Source: Brachybacterium muris (GTDB lineage: Bacteria > Actinomycetota > Actinomycetes > Actinomycetales > Dermabacteraceae). Taken from it: a stretch of 64,000 bases of DNA. The position numbers and the translations under genes are program-made. Positions 50,629 to 60,776 of the stretch are shown here, one piece after another. Every line of letters starts with the position of its first letter. Within the stretch, counting starts at the first letter, position 1. The notes beneath the pieces are model-generated. The model did not search any database and was not told where the DNA came from. It saw only the letters and a program-made list of their open reading frames with translations. Location of the stretch: assembly GCF_016907455.1 (NCBI RefSeq), contig NZ_JAFBCB010000001.1:496001-560000 (forward strand). Direction: 5' to 3'.

Positions 50629-50668
50629 CTGTGGGCGGGACGTGTCGGGGGACGCGTCCCGCCCACAG
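50629..50668. terminator. Bidirectional hairpin terminator
   Basis: Perfect 14-bp arms (50629-50642, 50655-50668) around a 12-base loop between convergent genes. CTGTGGGCGGGACG pairs with CGTCCCGCCCACAG. Confidence 0.82.
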
Positions 50669-50724
50669 CATGTCCGGACGGTTCCGTGCCGATCCCGGGC
50701 GCGTCCCTGTCGGTCTCGGACGCC

Positions 50725-51423
50725 TCAGGCGCCGATGCTGCAGGCCACCCCGTTGAAACCGTGGTTGCAGTAGCCGGAGGGGTTGCGGGCCAGGTACTGC
50801 TGGTGCTCCGGCTCAGCCGTGTAGTAGACGCCGTTGCCGGCCTCGGCCAGCGGGGACAGCTCGGTGGTGATGGTGCCGCGGCCGGCCTCGGAGAGGGCCT
50901 CCTGGTACCGGGCGGCGCTGTCGCGCACTATCTCGCCCTGCGCGGGGGTGGTCCAGTACACGGCGCTGCGGTACTCGGTGCCCACGTCGTTGCCCTGACG
51001 GTTGGCGGTGGTGGGGTCGTGCTGCTCCCAGAACTCGGTAAGCAGGGCCCGCAGGGTGTCATCGCCCCCGGTGTAGATCACGCGCACCGCCTCGGTGTGC
51101 CCGGTGCGGGCCGAGAACACTTCCTCGTACGTGGGGTGGGGCGTGAATCCGCCGGCGTACCCGGAGGAGGTGGTATGCACCCCGGGAATCTGCCAGGCGA
51201 TCCGCTCGATGCCCCAGAAGCAGCCGCCGGCCAGGATGATCTCCTCGGCACCTGCGGGCCAGGGCCGCGGGTCGGTGGGGGAGTCCGGGCCCAGCATGTC
51301 GGTGCCCAGCACCAGGTGCTCGCGGGCGAGCGCATAGGGGTACCGGTCACGCCCGGGGAGGGCTTCCTCCCGGGTGACCATCTGCTTCTTGTGCCCGTAC
51401 AGCAGGTCCATCATCTGCCACAT
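50725..51423 (-). CDS. msrA: Peptide methionine sulfoxide reductase MsrA
   Basis: A 232-residue oxidative-damage repair enzyme that reduces the S-form of methionine sulfoxide with thioredoxin. The catalytic Cys68 is in AGGCFWGIER, followed by GVHTTSSGYAGGFTPHPTYEEV, GHTEAVRVIY and DVGTEYRSAVYW, all standard. The C-terminal region QYLARNPSGYCNHGFNGVAC holds recycling cysteines. The ATG at 51423 is chosen because TACGGT lies seven bases upstream; an in-frame GTG at 51432 overlaps that box. No msrB is adjacent. Confidence 0.94.
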   Translation of the reverse strand: MWQMMDLLYGHKKQMVTREEALPGRDRYPYALAREHLVLGTDMLGPDSPTDPRPWPAGAEEIILAGGCFWGIERIAWQIPGVHTTSSGYAGGFTPHPTYEEVFSARTGHTEAVRVIYTGGDDTLRALLTEFWEQHDPTTANRQGNDVGTEYRSAVYWTTPAQGEIVRDSAARYQEALSEAGRGTITTELSPLAEAGNGVYYTAEPEHQQYLARNPSGYCNHGFNGVACSIGA

Positions 51424-51430
51424 GCGCCCC

Positions 51431-51436
51431 ACCGTA
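51431..51436 (-). promoter_or_regulatory. Leaderless -10 box for msrA
   Basis: Reverse-strand TACGGT, seven bases, then ATG at 51421-51423. Confidence 0.45.
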
Positions 51437-51564
51437 CGCCGAGGTGGGCCGGTCGCGCCGTGGCGCCCGCCACTGCTTCGCCCTCAGCGGAGCGGTGCTC
51501 GCCCACGGCTGCCGGTCCTTGAGCGGCACCCGACCCGAATCAGTTCGATGGAAGGATGGCGGAC

Positions 51565-53115
51565 ATGGATCCTGCCGCCGCCACCGCAGCCGTGCCCGCC
51601 ACCGCAGCCGTGCCCACTACCCCTGGTGAGTCCGCGAAGCGCCCGAACATCGTCTTCATCCTCACCGACGACCACGCCGCCCACGCGATCAGCGCCTACT
51701 CCGGGCGCATCAACGCCACCCCGCACCTGGATCGCATCGCCACCGAGGGCGCGCGGCTGGATTCCCTGTACTGCACCAACTCGATCTGCACGCCCAGCCG
51801 GGCCAGCATCCTCAGCGGAACGTACTCGCACGTCAACGGCGCGGCCACGATCTACTCGGGCTTCGACTACCGGGTGCGCACCTTCCCGCAGGTCCTGCAC
51901 GACTGCGGGTACCGCACGGCGCTGTTCGGCAAGTGGCACCTGGGTGAGGCCCCGCAGAACGATCCGCAGGGCTTCGATGAATGGCGGATCTACCACGGCC
52001 AGGGCGAGTACAACGACCCGGTCATGTACGGGGTCGACGCCCACGGTGAGCGGACCGAGGGCACCGTTCCCGGCTACGCCACCGACACCGTCACCGACAT
52101 CGCCCTGGACTTCCTGGACCGCTCCCGGGCCGAGCACCCCGATCAGCCCGTCTGCCTGCTGCTGCACCACAAGGCGCCGCACCGCAACTGGATCCCTCAC
52201 CCCCGCCACGCCGAGCTGTACCCGGCCGGCTCCATCCCCGAGCCCGACACCCTGTACGACACCCACGAGGGCCGCAGCCGAGCCGTGCGCGGGGTGCGGA
52301 TGAGCGTGGCCGACGACATGCTCGAGACCGACATCAAGACCCCCACACCACCGGAGCTGCAGGGGGAGGAGAACCGCGAGGCGCGCCTGCGCCGCAACTA
52401 CCAGCTGTACATGCGCGACTACCTGCAGACGGTGCAGGCGGTCGACGACTCCACCGGCCGTGTGCTGGAAGCGTTGGAACGGCACGGCATCGCCGAGGAG
52501 ACCATCGTGGTGTACACCTCCGACCAGGGCTTCTTCCTGGGCGACCACGGCTGGTACGACAAGCGCCTGATGTTCGACGAGTCCCTGCAGATGCCGATGA
52601 TGGTGCGCTGGCCGGCCCGCATCCGCCCCGGCGCAGTGGTGGACCAGCTCGCCACCAACGTGGACATCGCCGCCACGATCCTCGATGCCACCGGCCTGGA
52701 CCCCCAGCAGGAACTGCCACAGCAGCAGGGACGCAGCCTGCTGCCGCTGCTGGACGGCAGGGCCGACGACGACCTGCTCGCTGCCTGGCCCGATGCCATG
52801 TACTACCGGTACTGGGAGCACGAGGACCCCTCCCACGATGCCCCCGCGCACTACGGCATCCGCACCACCACCCACAAGCTGATCCACTACTACGGCGACG
52901 GCATGGGCGCTCCCGGTTCGAGCGATGCGCTCCGCGAACCCGAGTGGGAGATGTACGACCTGGTGGCCGACCCCGCGGAGCTGCACAACATCGCGGACGA
53001 CCCGGCCCAGGCCCAGGTGCGGGCCCAGCTGGAGAAGCGGTTGCGCACCCTCCAGGAGCAGCTGGGTGACCGCCCCTACGAGGGCCCGGACACCCCGCGT
53101 CCCGACTGGGGCTGA
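51565..53115 (+). CDS. Formylglycine-dependent sulfatase
   Basis: A 516-residue type I sulfatase. The metal-binding NIVFILTDDH comes first. Cys75 in the SICTPSRASILSG signature is the residue oxidised to formylglycine by a generating enzyme not present in this window. GYRTALFGKWHLG, HHKAPH and YTSDQGFFLGDHGWYDK supply the remaining active-site His, Lys and Asp residues. The C-terminal domain ends EMYDLVADPAELHNIADDP, a sulfatase hallmark. An ATG at 51556 would add three residues; the ATG at 51565 has better spacing from GAAGG. There is no signal peptide but an Ala/Pro/Val-rich leader, so it is probably cytoplasmic and acts on sulfated sugars or sulfate esters taken up by the cell. Confidence 0.9.
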   Translation: MDPAAATAAVPATAAVPTTPGESAKRPNIVFILTDDHAAHAISAYSGRINATPHLDRIATEGARLDSLYCTNSICTPSRASILSGTYSHVNGAATIYSGFDYRVRTFPQVLHDCGYRTALFGKWHLGEAPQNDPQGFDEWRIYHGQGEYNDPVMYGVDAHGERTEGTVPGYATDTVTDIALDFLDRSRAEHPDQPVCLLLHHKAPHRNWIPHPRHAELYPAGSIPEPDTLYDTHEGRSRAVRGVRMSVADDMLETDIKTPTPPELQGEENREARLRRNYQLYMRDYLQTVQAVDDSTGRVLEALERHGIAEETIVVYTSDQGFFLGDHGWYDKRLMFDESLQMPMMVRWPARIRPGAVVDQLATNVDIAATILDATGLDPQQELPQQQGRSLLPLLDGRADDDLLAAWPDAMYYRYWEHEDPSHDAPAHYGIRTTTHKLIHYYGDGMGAPGSSDALREPEWEMYDLVADPAELHNIADDPAQAQVRAQLEKRLRTLQEQLGDRPYEGPDTPRPDWG

Positions 53116-53163
53116 GCTTCGTGGCCTGACTCCCGGGCACTTCTGCACCGACCGAGGTGCCGA

Positions 53164-53214
53164 CGCACAGATCGGTGTCGCTTCGGTGCACGAATTCCGA
53201 CGCGGATCTGTGCG
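53164..53214. repeat. Inverted repeat related to the dispersed palindromes
   Basis: CGCACAGATC (53164-53173) pairs with GATCTGTGCG (53205-53214) around 31 bases. The left flank reads GACGCACAGATCGGTGTCG, resembling GACGCGCAGATCGAGTGTG at 35475. It lies between the sulfatase stop and the toxin-antitoxin promoter. Confidence 0.55.
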
Positions 53215-53284
53215 TGGGCGGCGGCCGTGGCCTCGGCTCTCGCCCCACCTCGTCCCCGACCATTGCAGCCGAGGTTTCCGGAGC

Positions 53285-53302
53285 GTACAGTTTTCTGTAC
53301 AG
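53285..53302 (+). promoter_or_regulatory. YefM-type operator (TGTACA core)
   Basis: GTACAG-TTTT-CTGTAC is a perfect inverted repeat, and its right half continues as the palindrome CTGTACAG. The TGTACA core is the recognition element known for YefM-YoeB autoregulation in E. coli. It directly abuts the antitoxin Shine-Dalgarno AGGAGGT. Confidence 0.75.
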
Positions 53303-53312
53303 GAGGTGGATC

Positions 53313-53570
53313 GTGCGCACTATCAGCTACACAGAATCCAGGGCCAAGTACGCAGAGGTACTGGACAGCGTGATCAATGACCGTGAAGAGGTCATCGTGA
53401 CCCGTGCGGGGCATGAGCCCGTCGTCATCGTGTCCCTCGAGGACTACGAGTCGATGCGTGAGACGGCCTATCTGATGCGTTCGCCGGCCAATGCGCGGCG
53501 TCTGCTGGATGCCATGGAACGTCTTGAGACCGGCCGAGGGACCGTGCACGAGCTCGCCGAGGACCAGTGA
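53313..53570 (+). CDS. yefM: Antitoxin of the Phd/YefM family
   Basis: An 85-residue antitoxin. The N-terminal DNA-binding half reads TISYTESRAKYAEVLDSV then VIVTRAGHEPVVIVSLEDYESM, the standard Phd/YefM fold. The C-terminal part (YLMRSPANARRLLDAMERLE) is the toxin-neutralising helix. The GTG at 53313 follows AGGAGGTGGATC. Its stop codon is one base from the toxin start. Probably represses its own operon through the TGTACA operator, with tighter binding as a complex with the toxin. Confidence 0.95.
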   Translation: MRTISYTESRAKYAEVLDSVINDREEVIVTRAGHEPVVIVSLEDYESMRETAYLMRSPANARRLLDAMERLETGRGTVHELAEDQ

Positions 53571-53571
53571 C

Positions 53572-53829
53572 GTGCTGCTGGTGTGGGATGAGCACGCGTG
53601 GGAGGACTACGTGTGGTGGCAGGCTCAGGACCGTCGTGTCCTGAAGCGGATCAACCTGCTGCGCAAGGACGTCGAGCGGAACGGGAACGAGGGCATCGGC
53701 AAGCCTGAGGCTCTCAAGCACGATTTCGAGGGCTACTGGTCACGCCGCATCACCGACGAGCACCGCCTCGTGTACAAGGTGTCCGGCGATGAGATCCGTG
53801 TTGCCGCGTGCCGGTACCACTATGGATAG
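53572..53829 (+). CDS. yoeB: mRNA interferase toxin YoeB
   Basis: An 85-residue RelE-superfamily toxin that cuts mRNA in the ribosomal A site. Residues fall at exactly the E. coli YoeB numbers: Glu46 (GKPEAL), Arg65 (TDEHRLVY), His83 and Tyr84 (CRYHYG). Other family text is WDEHAWEDYVWWQAQDRR and FEGYWSRRIT. The catalytic set is complete, so the toxin should be active. The GTG start at 53572 is the only one with the right N-terminus. It ends in TAG. A second, unrelated ribosome-dependent toxin is not seen nearby. Confidence 0.96.
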   Translation: MLLVWDEHAWEDYVWWQAQDRRVLKRINLLRKDVERNGNEGIGKPEALKHDFEGYWSRRITDEHRLVYKVSGDEIRVAACRYHYG

Positions 53830-53903
53830 CGCTGGGGCGAGGGCGTCTGCTTGTGTCCCGCCGCGGTAGCACCGCGGCTAGCCCTCGCGAGGCAGCACCG
53901 CGT

Positions 53904-54554
53904 CTAGTCCCCGCGCGGGAGCACCACGGCGAACAGGGCGATGACGGCGAGGATCCCCGGCACGATCATCCACGGCCCCAGGTCCACGCCGATCAGCGCC
54001 ACCACCATCAGGCTCGCCAGCACACTCCCACCCAGCACCGTCGCGGCCCCGCGCCCCATCAGGGACCAGGCAGAGCGCGACTGGACACCGTGAGCCGGGG
54101 CGGTCGCGGCGATCGCGAAGGCGATGTGGGCGACCAGCAGCGCGAACCCCACGCCTGCTGCGGTGAGCAGAGCCCCGTCGGCTAGAACGGCCCCGGCACT
54201 CTGCCCGGCACTCGCGCCAACACTCTCCCCCGCACTCGCCCCGGCACTCTGTCCGGCAGTCGGGTCTGTGCCGCCCAGGCCGCCCTGCCCGGCCAGCAGC
54301 AGGAGGACGGCGATGGGGGAGAGCAGCCCCAGGTCGGAGTCCGGTCGCAGCACCTGGATCAGCAGGCCGCAGGCCACCGTCATCGCCGCCAGGATCGAGC
54401 CCAGGTTCGAGTCGAGCGGGCCGGGGGAGGCCAGCAGCAGGGCCGCCACGGTGGCGGCCACGCCGATCCCGCGCAGAAGCAGTTGGGAGGGGCTCACGGT
54501 GCGCAGCTCCAGCAGGCGCTGCGCCACCGGATCCATCATCTGGGACAGACGCAT
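53904..54554 (-). CDS. Membrane protein at the end of the MoxR/DUF58 operon
   Basis: A 216-residue protein with about five hydrophobic segments, from LLLRGIGVAATVAALLLAS to MIVPGILAVIALFAVVLP. A Gly/Ala/Ser-rich outer loop with repeated GxSAGxSAG units lies in the middle (about 105-130). The start ATG shares one base with the TGA of DUF58 (TGATG), so it is the last gene of the unit. It ends in TAG. No family is recognised; such small membrane proteins are common next to MoxR-DUF58 pairs. Confidence 0.75.
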   Translation of the reverse strand: MRLSQMMDPVAQRLLELRTVSPSQLLLRGIGVAATVAALLLASPGPLDSNLGSILAAMTVACGLLIQVLRPDSDLGLLSPIAVLLLLAGQGGLGGTDPTAGQSAGASAGESVGASAGQSAGAVLADGALLTAAGVGFALLVAHIAFAIAATAPAHGVQSRSAWSLMGRGAATVLGGSVLASLMVVALIGVDLGPWMIVPGILAVIALFAVVLPRGD

Positions 54555-55923
54555 CAGGACCTCCTCATCCGCGGGGCCGACCGGGCCTGCGACAGGGACA
54601 GCAGCACCGGCGCCAGGGACGACGGGCCCTCCCAGGCGGTGACCGGCACCCCGGCCTCGCGCAGTTCCCGGACCGTGCGTTCGCGCAGCATGCGCCGCAG
54701 CGCCCATGCCTCCGGCCAGAACCGCTCCGAGGAGGCGTCGTTGATCCGCACGGACCTGCCGCGCAGCACGGAGACGTCCCCGATGCTGGGCGGAAGGGTG
54801 TCCACCACGATCACGTCGGCACCCTGCGCCACCAGCTCACCGATCTGGGTGATGGTGGTGGGGGCCAGCAGCGGGGAGCACACCACGGTCAGTGTGCCCG
54901 TGCGTACGCTGCGCAGACGACGGGCCGGCTTGGCCAGCCCGTCCTCTCGGCGTGACCGGGACAGGGCGTCGGTGAGCACCCGCAGTTGGCGCGGGCCGGT
55001 GCCGGCAGGGACCGGGCCGATCAGGTGGCCCAGGTCGAACAGGGACACCCGGTCCCCGGCGGTCAGGTAGTGCCGGGCCACGGCGGAGGTGGCGCGGATG
55101 GTCATGTCCAGGCTGGAGGGGGCCTCGTCGTCGGCCCAGGGGGCGGGCCGCACGTCAGCGGTGGTGTCGGTGACGATGAGGACGTCGGTGTCCTGCTCGG
55201 TGAAGGTGGCGTTGGTGTGCAGCTTCCCGGTACGGGAGGTGACGCGCCAGTTGATGCGGTGCAGGCGATCGCCGGGGCGGAACTGCCGCACCTCCGACAG
55301 CGCCGTGCCGTCACCGCGACGGGTGGACAGGTGCACTCCGCTCACCCCGATCGGGGTGGGGACGGACACGGGGGCATCGAGCACGGTCGATGCCGGCACC
55401 ACCTGCAGGGCGCGGGCGGGCAGGGTCTGCTGGGCACGGAAGGCCCCCAGGGAATCGGTGAGCAGCACGTGCACCGGTCCCACGTCCACGCGGCCCCAGC
55501 GGTGGGAGGTGAGCCGGAGGCGTGCCTCGCCGTCGCCGCTGAGCGAGCCGTAGCGGGGGCTGAGATCGGCGTGGGGCTGCATCGGCGCGGTGGCGGTGGT
55601 GAGCACTCCGGGGGTGCTGCGCACGCTGATCGCGGTGGTGGCGTCCTCCTCGATCACCCCGCGCCCCAGTCTCAGCACTGCGGGGGTGGTGCCGCGCATC
55701 TCCTCGCGTGCGATGCGACGGGCGATCGCGATCAGTGCCCACACCAGCAGCGGCAGCCCCGCCAGGATCAGCTCCGGCCTGCCCAGCAGCACGGCGAGGG
55801 CCAGCGCGGCGCAGCCAACGATGGCGGCGCGCACCAGGGCGGCGGTGGGCCGGGTGGGCAGGCGTTCACCGCCGCGACCCGGGGCGCTGCCGGGGTCGCG
55901 ACGGGGGCCTGTGGGGGAGGAGC

Positions 55924-55927
<4 letters not shown>
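54554..55927 (-). CDS. DUF58 domain protein
   Basis: A 457-residue protein with two close N-terminal helices (about 30-75), then an outer or cytoplasmic beta-rich part and a von Willebrand-A-like domain. The DUF58 signature is QFRPGDRLHRINWRVTSRTG, followed by NATFTEQDTDVLIVTDTTADV with a MIDAS-like Asp-x-Thr. These proteins are thought to work as substrates or adaptors of MoxR ATPases in assembling envelope or metal-containing complexes. The GTG at 55925-55927 overlaps the MoxR stop by 4 bases. Confidence 0.92.
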
Positions 55928-57047
<1,120 letters not shown>

Positions 57048-57051
<4 letters not shown>

Positions 57052-57569
57052 CGGTCCCTCTCCTCGCGCGCGGCGAGCTCATGAAGATAGCGGTGCAGGG
57101 TACGGCGGTCGATGGGGGCTACCTCCGGTACGGAACCGTCGGGGCCGGCGGGGGTGCGGGAGCGTTCGATCAGCGTGGTCAGCCCGCTGCTGAGGGCAGG
57201 CGGATCAGGGGCCAGAGCGCGTTCGTCGGCGATCTCCCCGAGCACCTGGCCCAGGCTGCGGGCGGTCATGCGGCGGGAGGGCTGGGCCCCATGGACGGCG
57301 TCCTCGAGGCGGCGCACGCGCATGTCCTGGGCGTGGGGGAGGGCGTAGTCCGCGGCGAGGTCCAGATCGGGATGGTGCAGCGGCTCGTCGCGGTCGGCCT
57401 CCATGTGGATGATCCACAGCACCGCGCCGACGGCCAGGCCCACCGCGAGCGGCACCGGCCAGGAGAGGTGGAGGTCGAACAGGCCGGCCACCACGATCAC
57501 TGCCGCTGCGAGGCCCGCTCCGGCGGCGAGGCGCCACAGCAGTGGCAGCAGGTCGTCGCGCAGGGTCAT
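57048..57569 (-). CDS. Two-helix membrane protein of the MoxR operon
   Basis: A 173-residue protein with two N-terminal helices (about 8-31 and 36-56) and a soluble Arg/Asp/Pro-rich C-terminal domain with LAADYALPHAQDMRVRRLED and DRRTLHRYLHELAAREERD. I do not recognise a named family. The position between DUF4129 and MoxR with 4-base overlaps on both sides makes it an integral component of the complex encoded here. Confidence 0.82.
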
Positions 57570-58342
57570 CGCGCTCCCCCGTCCGCGTGCTGGTCCAGCT
57601 GGGCGGTGAGGCGGTCCAGCAGCGCCAGGGCGCTGTCGCGATCGGACTCGGTCAGCGGCGCGGCATCGAACAGGGCTCGCCGGTACAGGTGCGCGAGGCG
57701 GTCCAGATCAGTGGCATCGAGGTCCGCCCCTCCCAGCACGTCCACCACGTACTCCAGGGTGGTCTGGGAGGGTCGGCGGCGGATCCCCACCTGGGCGATG
57801 GCGCTCTCCAGCGTCAACCAGGCAGCGATCACGGCGTCCTGCGCGTCCACCTCGGTGGAGAGGCGCTCGCGGGCATCGGCCAGGGCGCCGCGGGCCTGCT
57901 CCACGGTGAGCTCCTCGGCATCCGGCATCTCCTCCGCTTCCTCCAGCGGTGGGCTCACCAGGGCCCGCATCCGGATCAGCAGCCACACCGCGAGGCCCGT
58001 GACGACCACGGCCAGCAGCACCACCAGCAGGGCGGAGCCGGTGCCGGAGGATGTGCGCGTCTGCGGCGGCTCGGGCACGTCGGTGGGCTCCTCCTGCTCC
58101 GGGGCGACCGACGGCGGTGGGGTGCTGCCGCGCACCGTGACGACGTCCCGGGTGGGGCCGTCGTAAGAGCCCAGGGAACCGCGGTCGGCGCTCGCTCCCA
58201 GGGTGGCCAGGGCGATCCCGCCCAGCGCCGCCACGAACAGCAGCACCGCGACCAGACGGTGGGCGCTGCCGCCACTGCCGGGGCGCGAGGCCACGGGAGC
58301 TGAGTCCTGGTCGCTGCCGGGGGTGGTCGACGGTCCCGTCAT
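57566..58342 (-). CDS. DUF4129 domain protein
   Basis: A 258-residue protein. One helix near the N-terminus (about 27-50) is followed by an outer Pro/Thr/Glu region, a second helix (about 102-124) and the cytoplasmic DUF4129 domain: ALADARERLSTEVDAQDAVIAAWLTLE, RPSQTTLEYVVDVL and LYRRALFDAAPLTESDRDSA. In actinobacteria DUF4129 proteins typically accompany MoxR, DUF58 and a transglutaminase; no transglutaminase gene is present here. The ATG shares one base with the TGA of the methyltransferase. Confidence 0.88.
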   Translation of the reverse strand: MTGPSTTPGSDQDSAPVASRPGSGGSAHRLVAVLLFVAALGGIALATLGASADRGSLGSYDGPTRDVVTVRGSTPPPSVAPEQEEPTDVPEPPQTRTSSGTGSALLVVLLAVVVTGLAVWLLIRMRALVSPPLEEAEEMPDAEELTVEQARGALADARERLSTEVDAQDAVIAAWLTLESAIAQVGIRRRPSQTTLEYVVDVLGGADLDATDLDRLAHLYRRALFDAAPLTESDRDSALALLDRLTAQLDQHADGGAR

Positions 58343-59616
58343 CAGTGCGCCCCGGGCGCGTCACGGTGCGGGGAGGCCACGATCACGTGCTGCTCCCCGG
58401 CGATGCGGGTGAGGACCAGGGTGGCCGATTCGTCACCGAAGCGCCGCGGACGCAGCTTGCGCCTCAGTTCATCGGGCTCCACGGCGGTGCCGCGCTTCTT
58501 GATCTCCAGCACCCCGAGCCTGTGCTCCTTGAGGTAGGTCGTGAGGTGCTTGAGGTTGAAGGGCATCACGTCGCGCACGGCGTACCCGCGGGCGAACGGG
58601 GTGGTGGCGCGATACTCGCAGGTCAGGTAGGCGATCGTGGGGTCAAGGGTGTGGGCCCCCAGGTCCTGGGCGAGCAGACCGATCAGGCCTGCGCGGATCA
58701 CGGCTCCGTCGGGCTCGTACAGGTGGTCCGACAGCGCCCCTGGCTCGGGATCGCCAGGTACGTCGGCACCACCGGAGAGCCGGTGCGCACCGGTGCGGTC
58801 CACCACCAGGGCACTGGTGGGTGTCTCCGGGGTGGCCAGGGGGCCGAACCAGCAGGCGGCCTCCAGCACCTGGCCGTGCCAGGACAGCCACTGGGTCTCC
58901 GTCCCTGTAGGCAGGGCGTCGCGGTCGATCGCAGGTCCGAGCTTCGCACCCAGCGGGCCGAACCCCTCGCGGCCCTGTGCGCTGCCCAACCGGGAGGCCA
59001 GGTCGATCACGGCCGACAACGGCGGTTCGTACTCCTCGGGGTCGTGGATGCGGCGACTGCCGCGACCAGAGACGGTGCGGCGGGCAGGATCCAGCCAGAT
59101 GCCCTCGGTCTCGGTGGGGTCATGGCCCTCGGCGCGGCCCAGCCGCACCCGGGCGGTGGGGAAGGGACGCAGGTTCACGGTGGCCACGGCCACGGTGGCG
59201 GGGTCGCGGTCCACCGCCAGCACGTCCATGCCCAGGCCCGACAGGGCCATCGAGTCCCCGCCGATCCCGCAGCCCAGGTCGGCCACCGAGGCCACGCCGG
59301 CGCGGGCGAAGCGTTCGGCGTGCAGGGCGGCCACGGGCAGTCGGGTGGCCTGTTCGAGGCCGTGTGGGGTGAACAGCATCGAGGCGGCGAACTCCCCGAA
59401 CTTCTCGGCTCCGCGGGCCCGCAGCCTGGCCTGCGTGAGGGCGGCGGAGACCAGGGCCGCATCGTGCCCGGCCTCGCGAAGGCGGGCGCCGAGGCGCAGG
59501 GCGTCCTGCTCCTGGTAGGGGGGAAGGGAGTTCAGCAGTGCCCAGCCGTCGGGGTGCAGCAGGGGTTCCAGTGCACGCACCGCATCATCGGCGTCGTCGG
59601 CGAGGGGCGCAGGCAT
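58342..59616 (-). CDS. SAM-dependent methyltransferase with THUMP-like domain
   Basis: A 424-residue protein. The N-terminal helical part (QDALRLGARLREAGHDAAL) precedes a Rossmann methyltransferase with motif I VADLGCGIGGDSMAL and VDRDPATVAVA, then IWLDPARRT, a catalytic-loop DPPY variant (DPAR). The C-terminal part (about 340-424) matches the THUMP-like domain: MPFNLKHLTTYLKEHRLGVLEIKKRG and LRRKLRPRRFG, implying RNA binding. Probably a tRNA or rRNA modifier. The ATG at 59616 is 7 bases behind TAGGGT, so it is likely the leaderless first gene of the six-gene unit ending at 53904. Confidence 0.9.
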   Translation of the reverse strand: MPAPLADDADDAVRALEPLLHPDGWALLNSLPPYQEQDALRLGARLREAGHDAALVSAALTQARLRARGAEKFGEFAASMLFTPHGLEQATRLPVAALHAERFARAGVASVADLGCGIGGDSMALSGLGMDVLAVDRDPATVAVATVNLRPFPTARVRLGRAEGHDPTETEGIWLDPARRTVSGRGSRRIHDPEEYEPPLSAVIDLASRLGSAQGREGFGPLGAKLGPAIDRDALPTGTETQWLSWHGQVLEAACWFGPLATPETPTSALVVDRTGAHRLSGGADVPGDPEPGALSDHLYEPDGAVIRAGLIGLLAQDLGAHTLDPTIAYLTCEYRATTPFARGYAVRDVMPFNLKHLTTYLKEHRLGVLEIKKRGTAVEPDELRRKLRPRRFGDESATLVLTRIAGEQHVIVASPHRDAPGAH

Positions 59617-59623
59617 GGGTGCG

Positions 59624-59629
59624 ACCCTA
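59624..59629 (-). promoter_or_regulatory. Leaderless -10 box of the methyltransferase/MoxR operon
   Basis: Reverse-strand TAGGGT, seven bases, then ATG at 59614-59616. Confidence 0.5.
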
Positions 59630-59688
59630 CCGGGTCCGCGCCGGGTCCTGTTCCTGCCGTGCACCTGTCGGGCACTGCCCCTGCACGC

Positions 59689-60675
59689 TCACGCGTCGAG
59701 GTCCAGCACGATCTTCCCGCGGGTGTGGCCGCCCTCGAGCAGTTCGTGGGCCCGGGATATCTGCTCCAGTGGCAGCACATGGGACACCTCCAGCGGGTAG
59801 TGGCCCTCGCGCAGTCCGATCACCAGTCGGTCCAGGCGATCGCGGGTCACGGTGATCTCCGGGATCACCGCGGTGATGCCACGCTCGGTCGCGGGCGTGA
59901 GGTCGGCCAGGGTGGGCAGGGGCACCGCACGGCCGCCGGGAGCGATGTGGTCCAGGCTGGGCAGGAACGTGGAGTGGTAGTGGGTGTCCAGCACCACGTC
60001 CACCCCGCGACCCTCGGTGGCCTCCTCGATCACCTTCTCCCAGTCCTCCTCGTCGTAGGCGATCGGGGTGGCGCCGAGCTCACGGATGCGCTGCGCGTTG
60101 GCGGCACGACCGGTGGCCCACACCTGGGAGGCCCCGGCCTCCAGGGCCATGGGGATCAGCAGCTGGCCCACCCCGCCGGTGCCGCCGTGGATCAGCACCG
60201 TGTCACCCGCGCAGACCCTCGCGGCATCGTCCACGGCGGAGATCGCGGTGAGACCCACCAGGGCCAGACCGGCCCACCGGGGCAGTTCCTCGTGCATCAC
60301 CTCGGTGGGCACGGGGGAGAGGGCGTCGGCCGCGATCGCGATCACCTCGGCCGCCGTACCGCGCAGGTCCCCGGGCGGGCGCATGCCGAACACGCGAGTG
60401 CCAGGGGCCAGGCCCCGCGAGCCCAGCTCCGAGTCGTCCAGGTCGGCGCCGCCGCTGATCACGGTGCCGGCCATCTCACGCCCCGTGCCCGCCGGCAGCT
60501 CCAGTTGGGACGCGAGGCGGGAGGAGCCGTCACGGATCTTGTGGTCCAGCGGGTTCAGGCCCACGTGGGTGACCTGCACCAGCACCTCCTCGGGCGTCGG
60601 TTCCGGCTCCGGGGCATCGCTGGCCACGGTGAGGACCTCGGGACCGCCGAAGCGGTCGAACACGATCGCGCGCAT
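59689..60675 (-). CDS. Quinone oxidoreductase-like NADPH-dependent MDR protein
   Basis: A 328-residue zinc-free medium-chain reductase. The N-terminal catalytic domain begins MRAIVFDRFGGPEVL and includes THVGLNPLDHKIRDG and GREMAGTVIS. The Rossmann motif is HGGTGGVGQLLIPMALEAGA, with ATGRAANAQRIRELGA behind it. No zinc ligands are present, which sets it with the zeta-crystallin/quinone reductase group. The C-terminus HELLEGGHTRGKIVLDLD is the family ending. The ATG at 60675 is chosen because similarity starts there. Divergent from moeA, about 100 bases apart. Confidence 0.9.
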   Translation of the reverse strand: MRAIVFDRFGGPEVLTVASDAPEPEPTPEEVLVQVTHVGLNPLDHKIRDGSSRLASQLELPAGTGREMAGTVISGGADLDDSELGSRGLAPGTRVFGMRPPGDLRGTAAEVIAIAADALSPVPTEVMHEELPRWAGLALVGLTAISAVDDAARVCAGDTVLIHGGTGGVGQLLIPMALEAGASQVWATGRAANAQRIRELGATPIAYDEEDWEKVIEEATEGRGVDVVLDTHYHSTFLPSLDHIAPGGRAVPLPTLADLTPATERGITAVIPEITVTRDRLDRLVIGLREGHYPLEVSHVLPLEQISRAHELLEGGHTRGKIVLDLDA

Positions 60676-60776
60676 GCCTCCATCATGCACCCCGCATGCG
60701 TGGAAGGCGAGGGGCGGGGCGAGCTCACGGGAGGTGGTGGCAGACGGCGACGCCGGCATCGGTGCATGATGGAGTG

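Noticed and set aside
50725-53115. Sulfatase and MsrA as a joint sulfur-metabolism island
   Set aside because: They are divergently transcribed with separate promoters and act on unrelated substrates; proximity alone is not enough.
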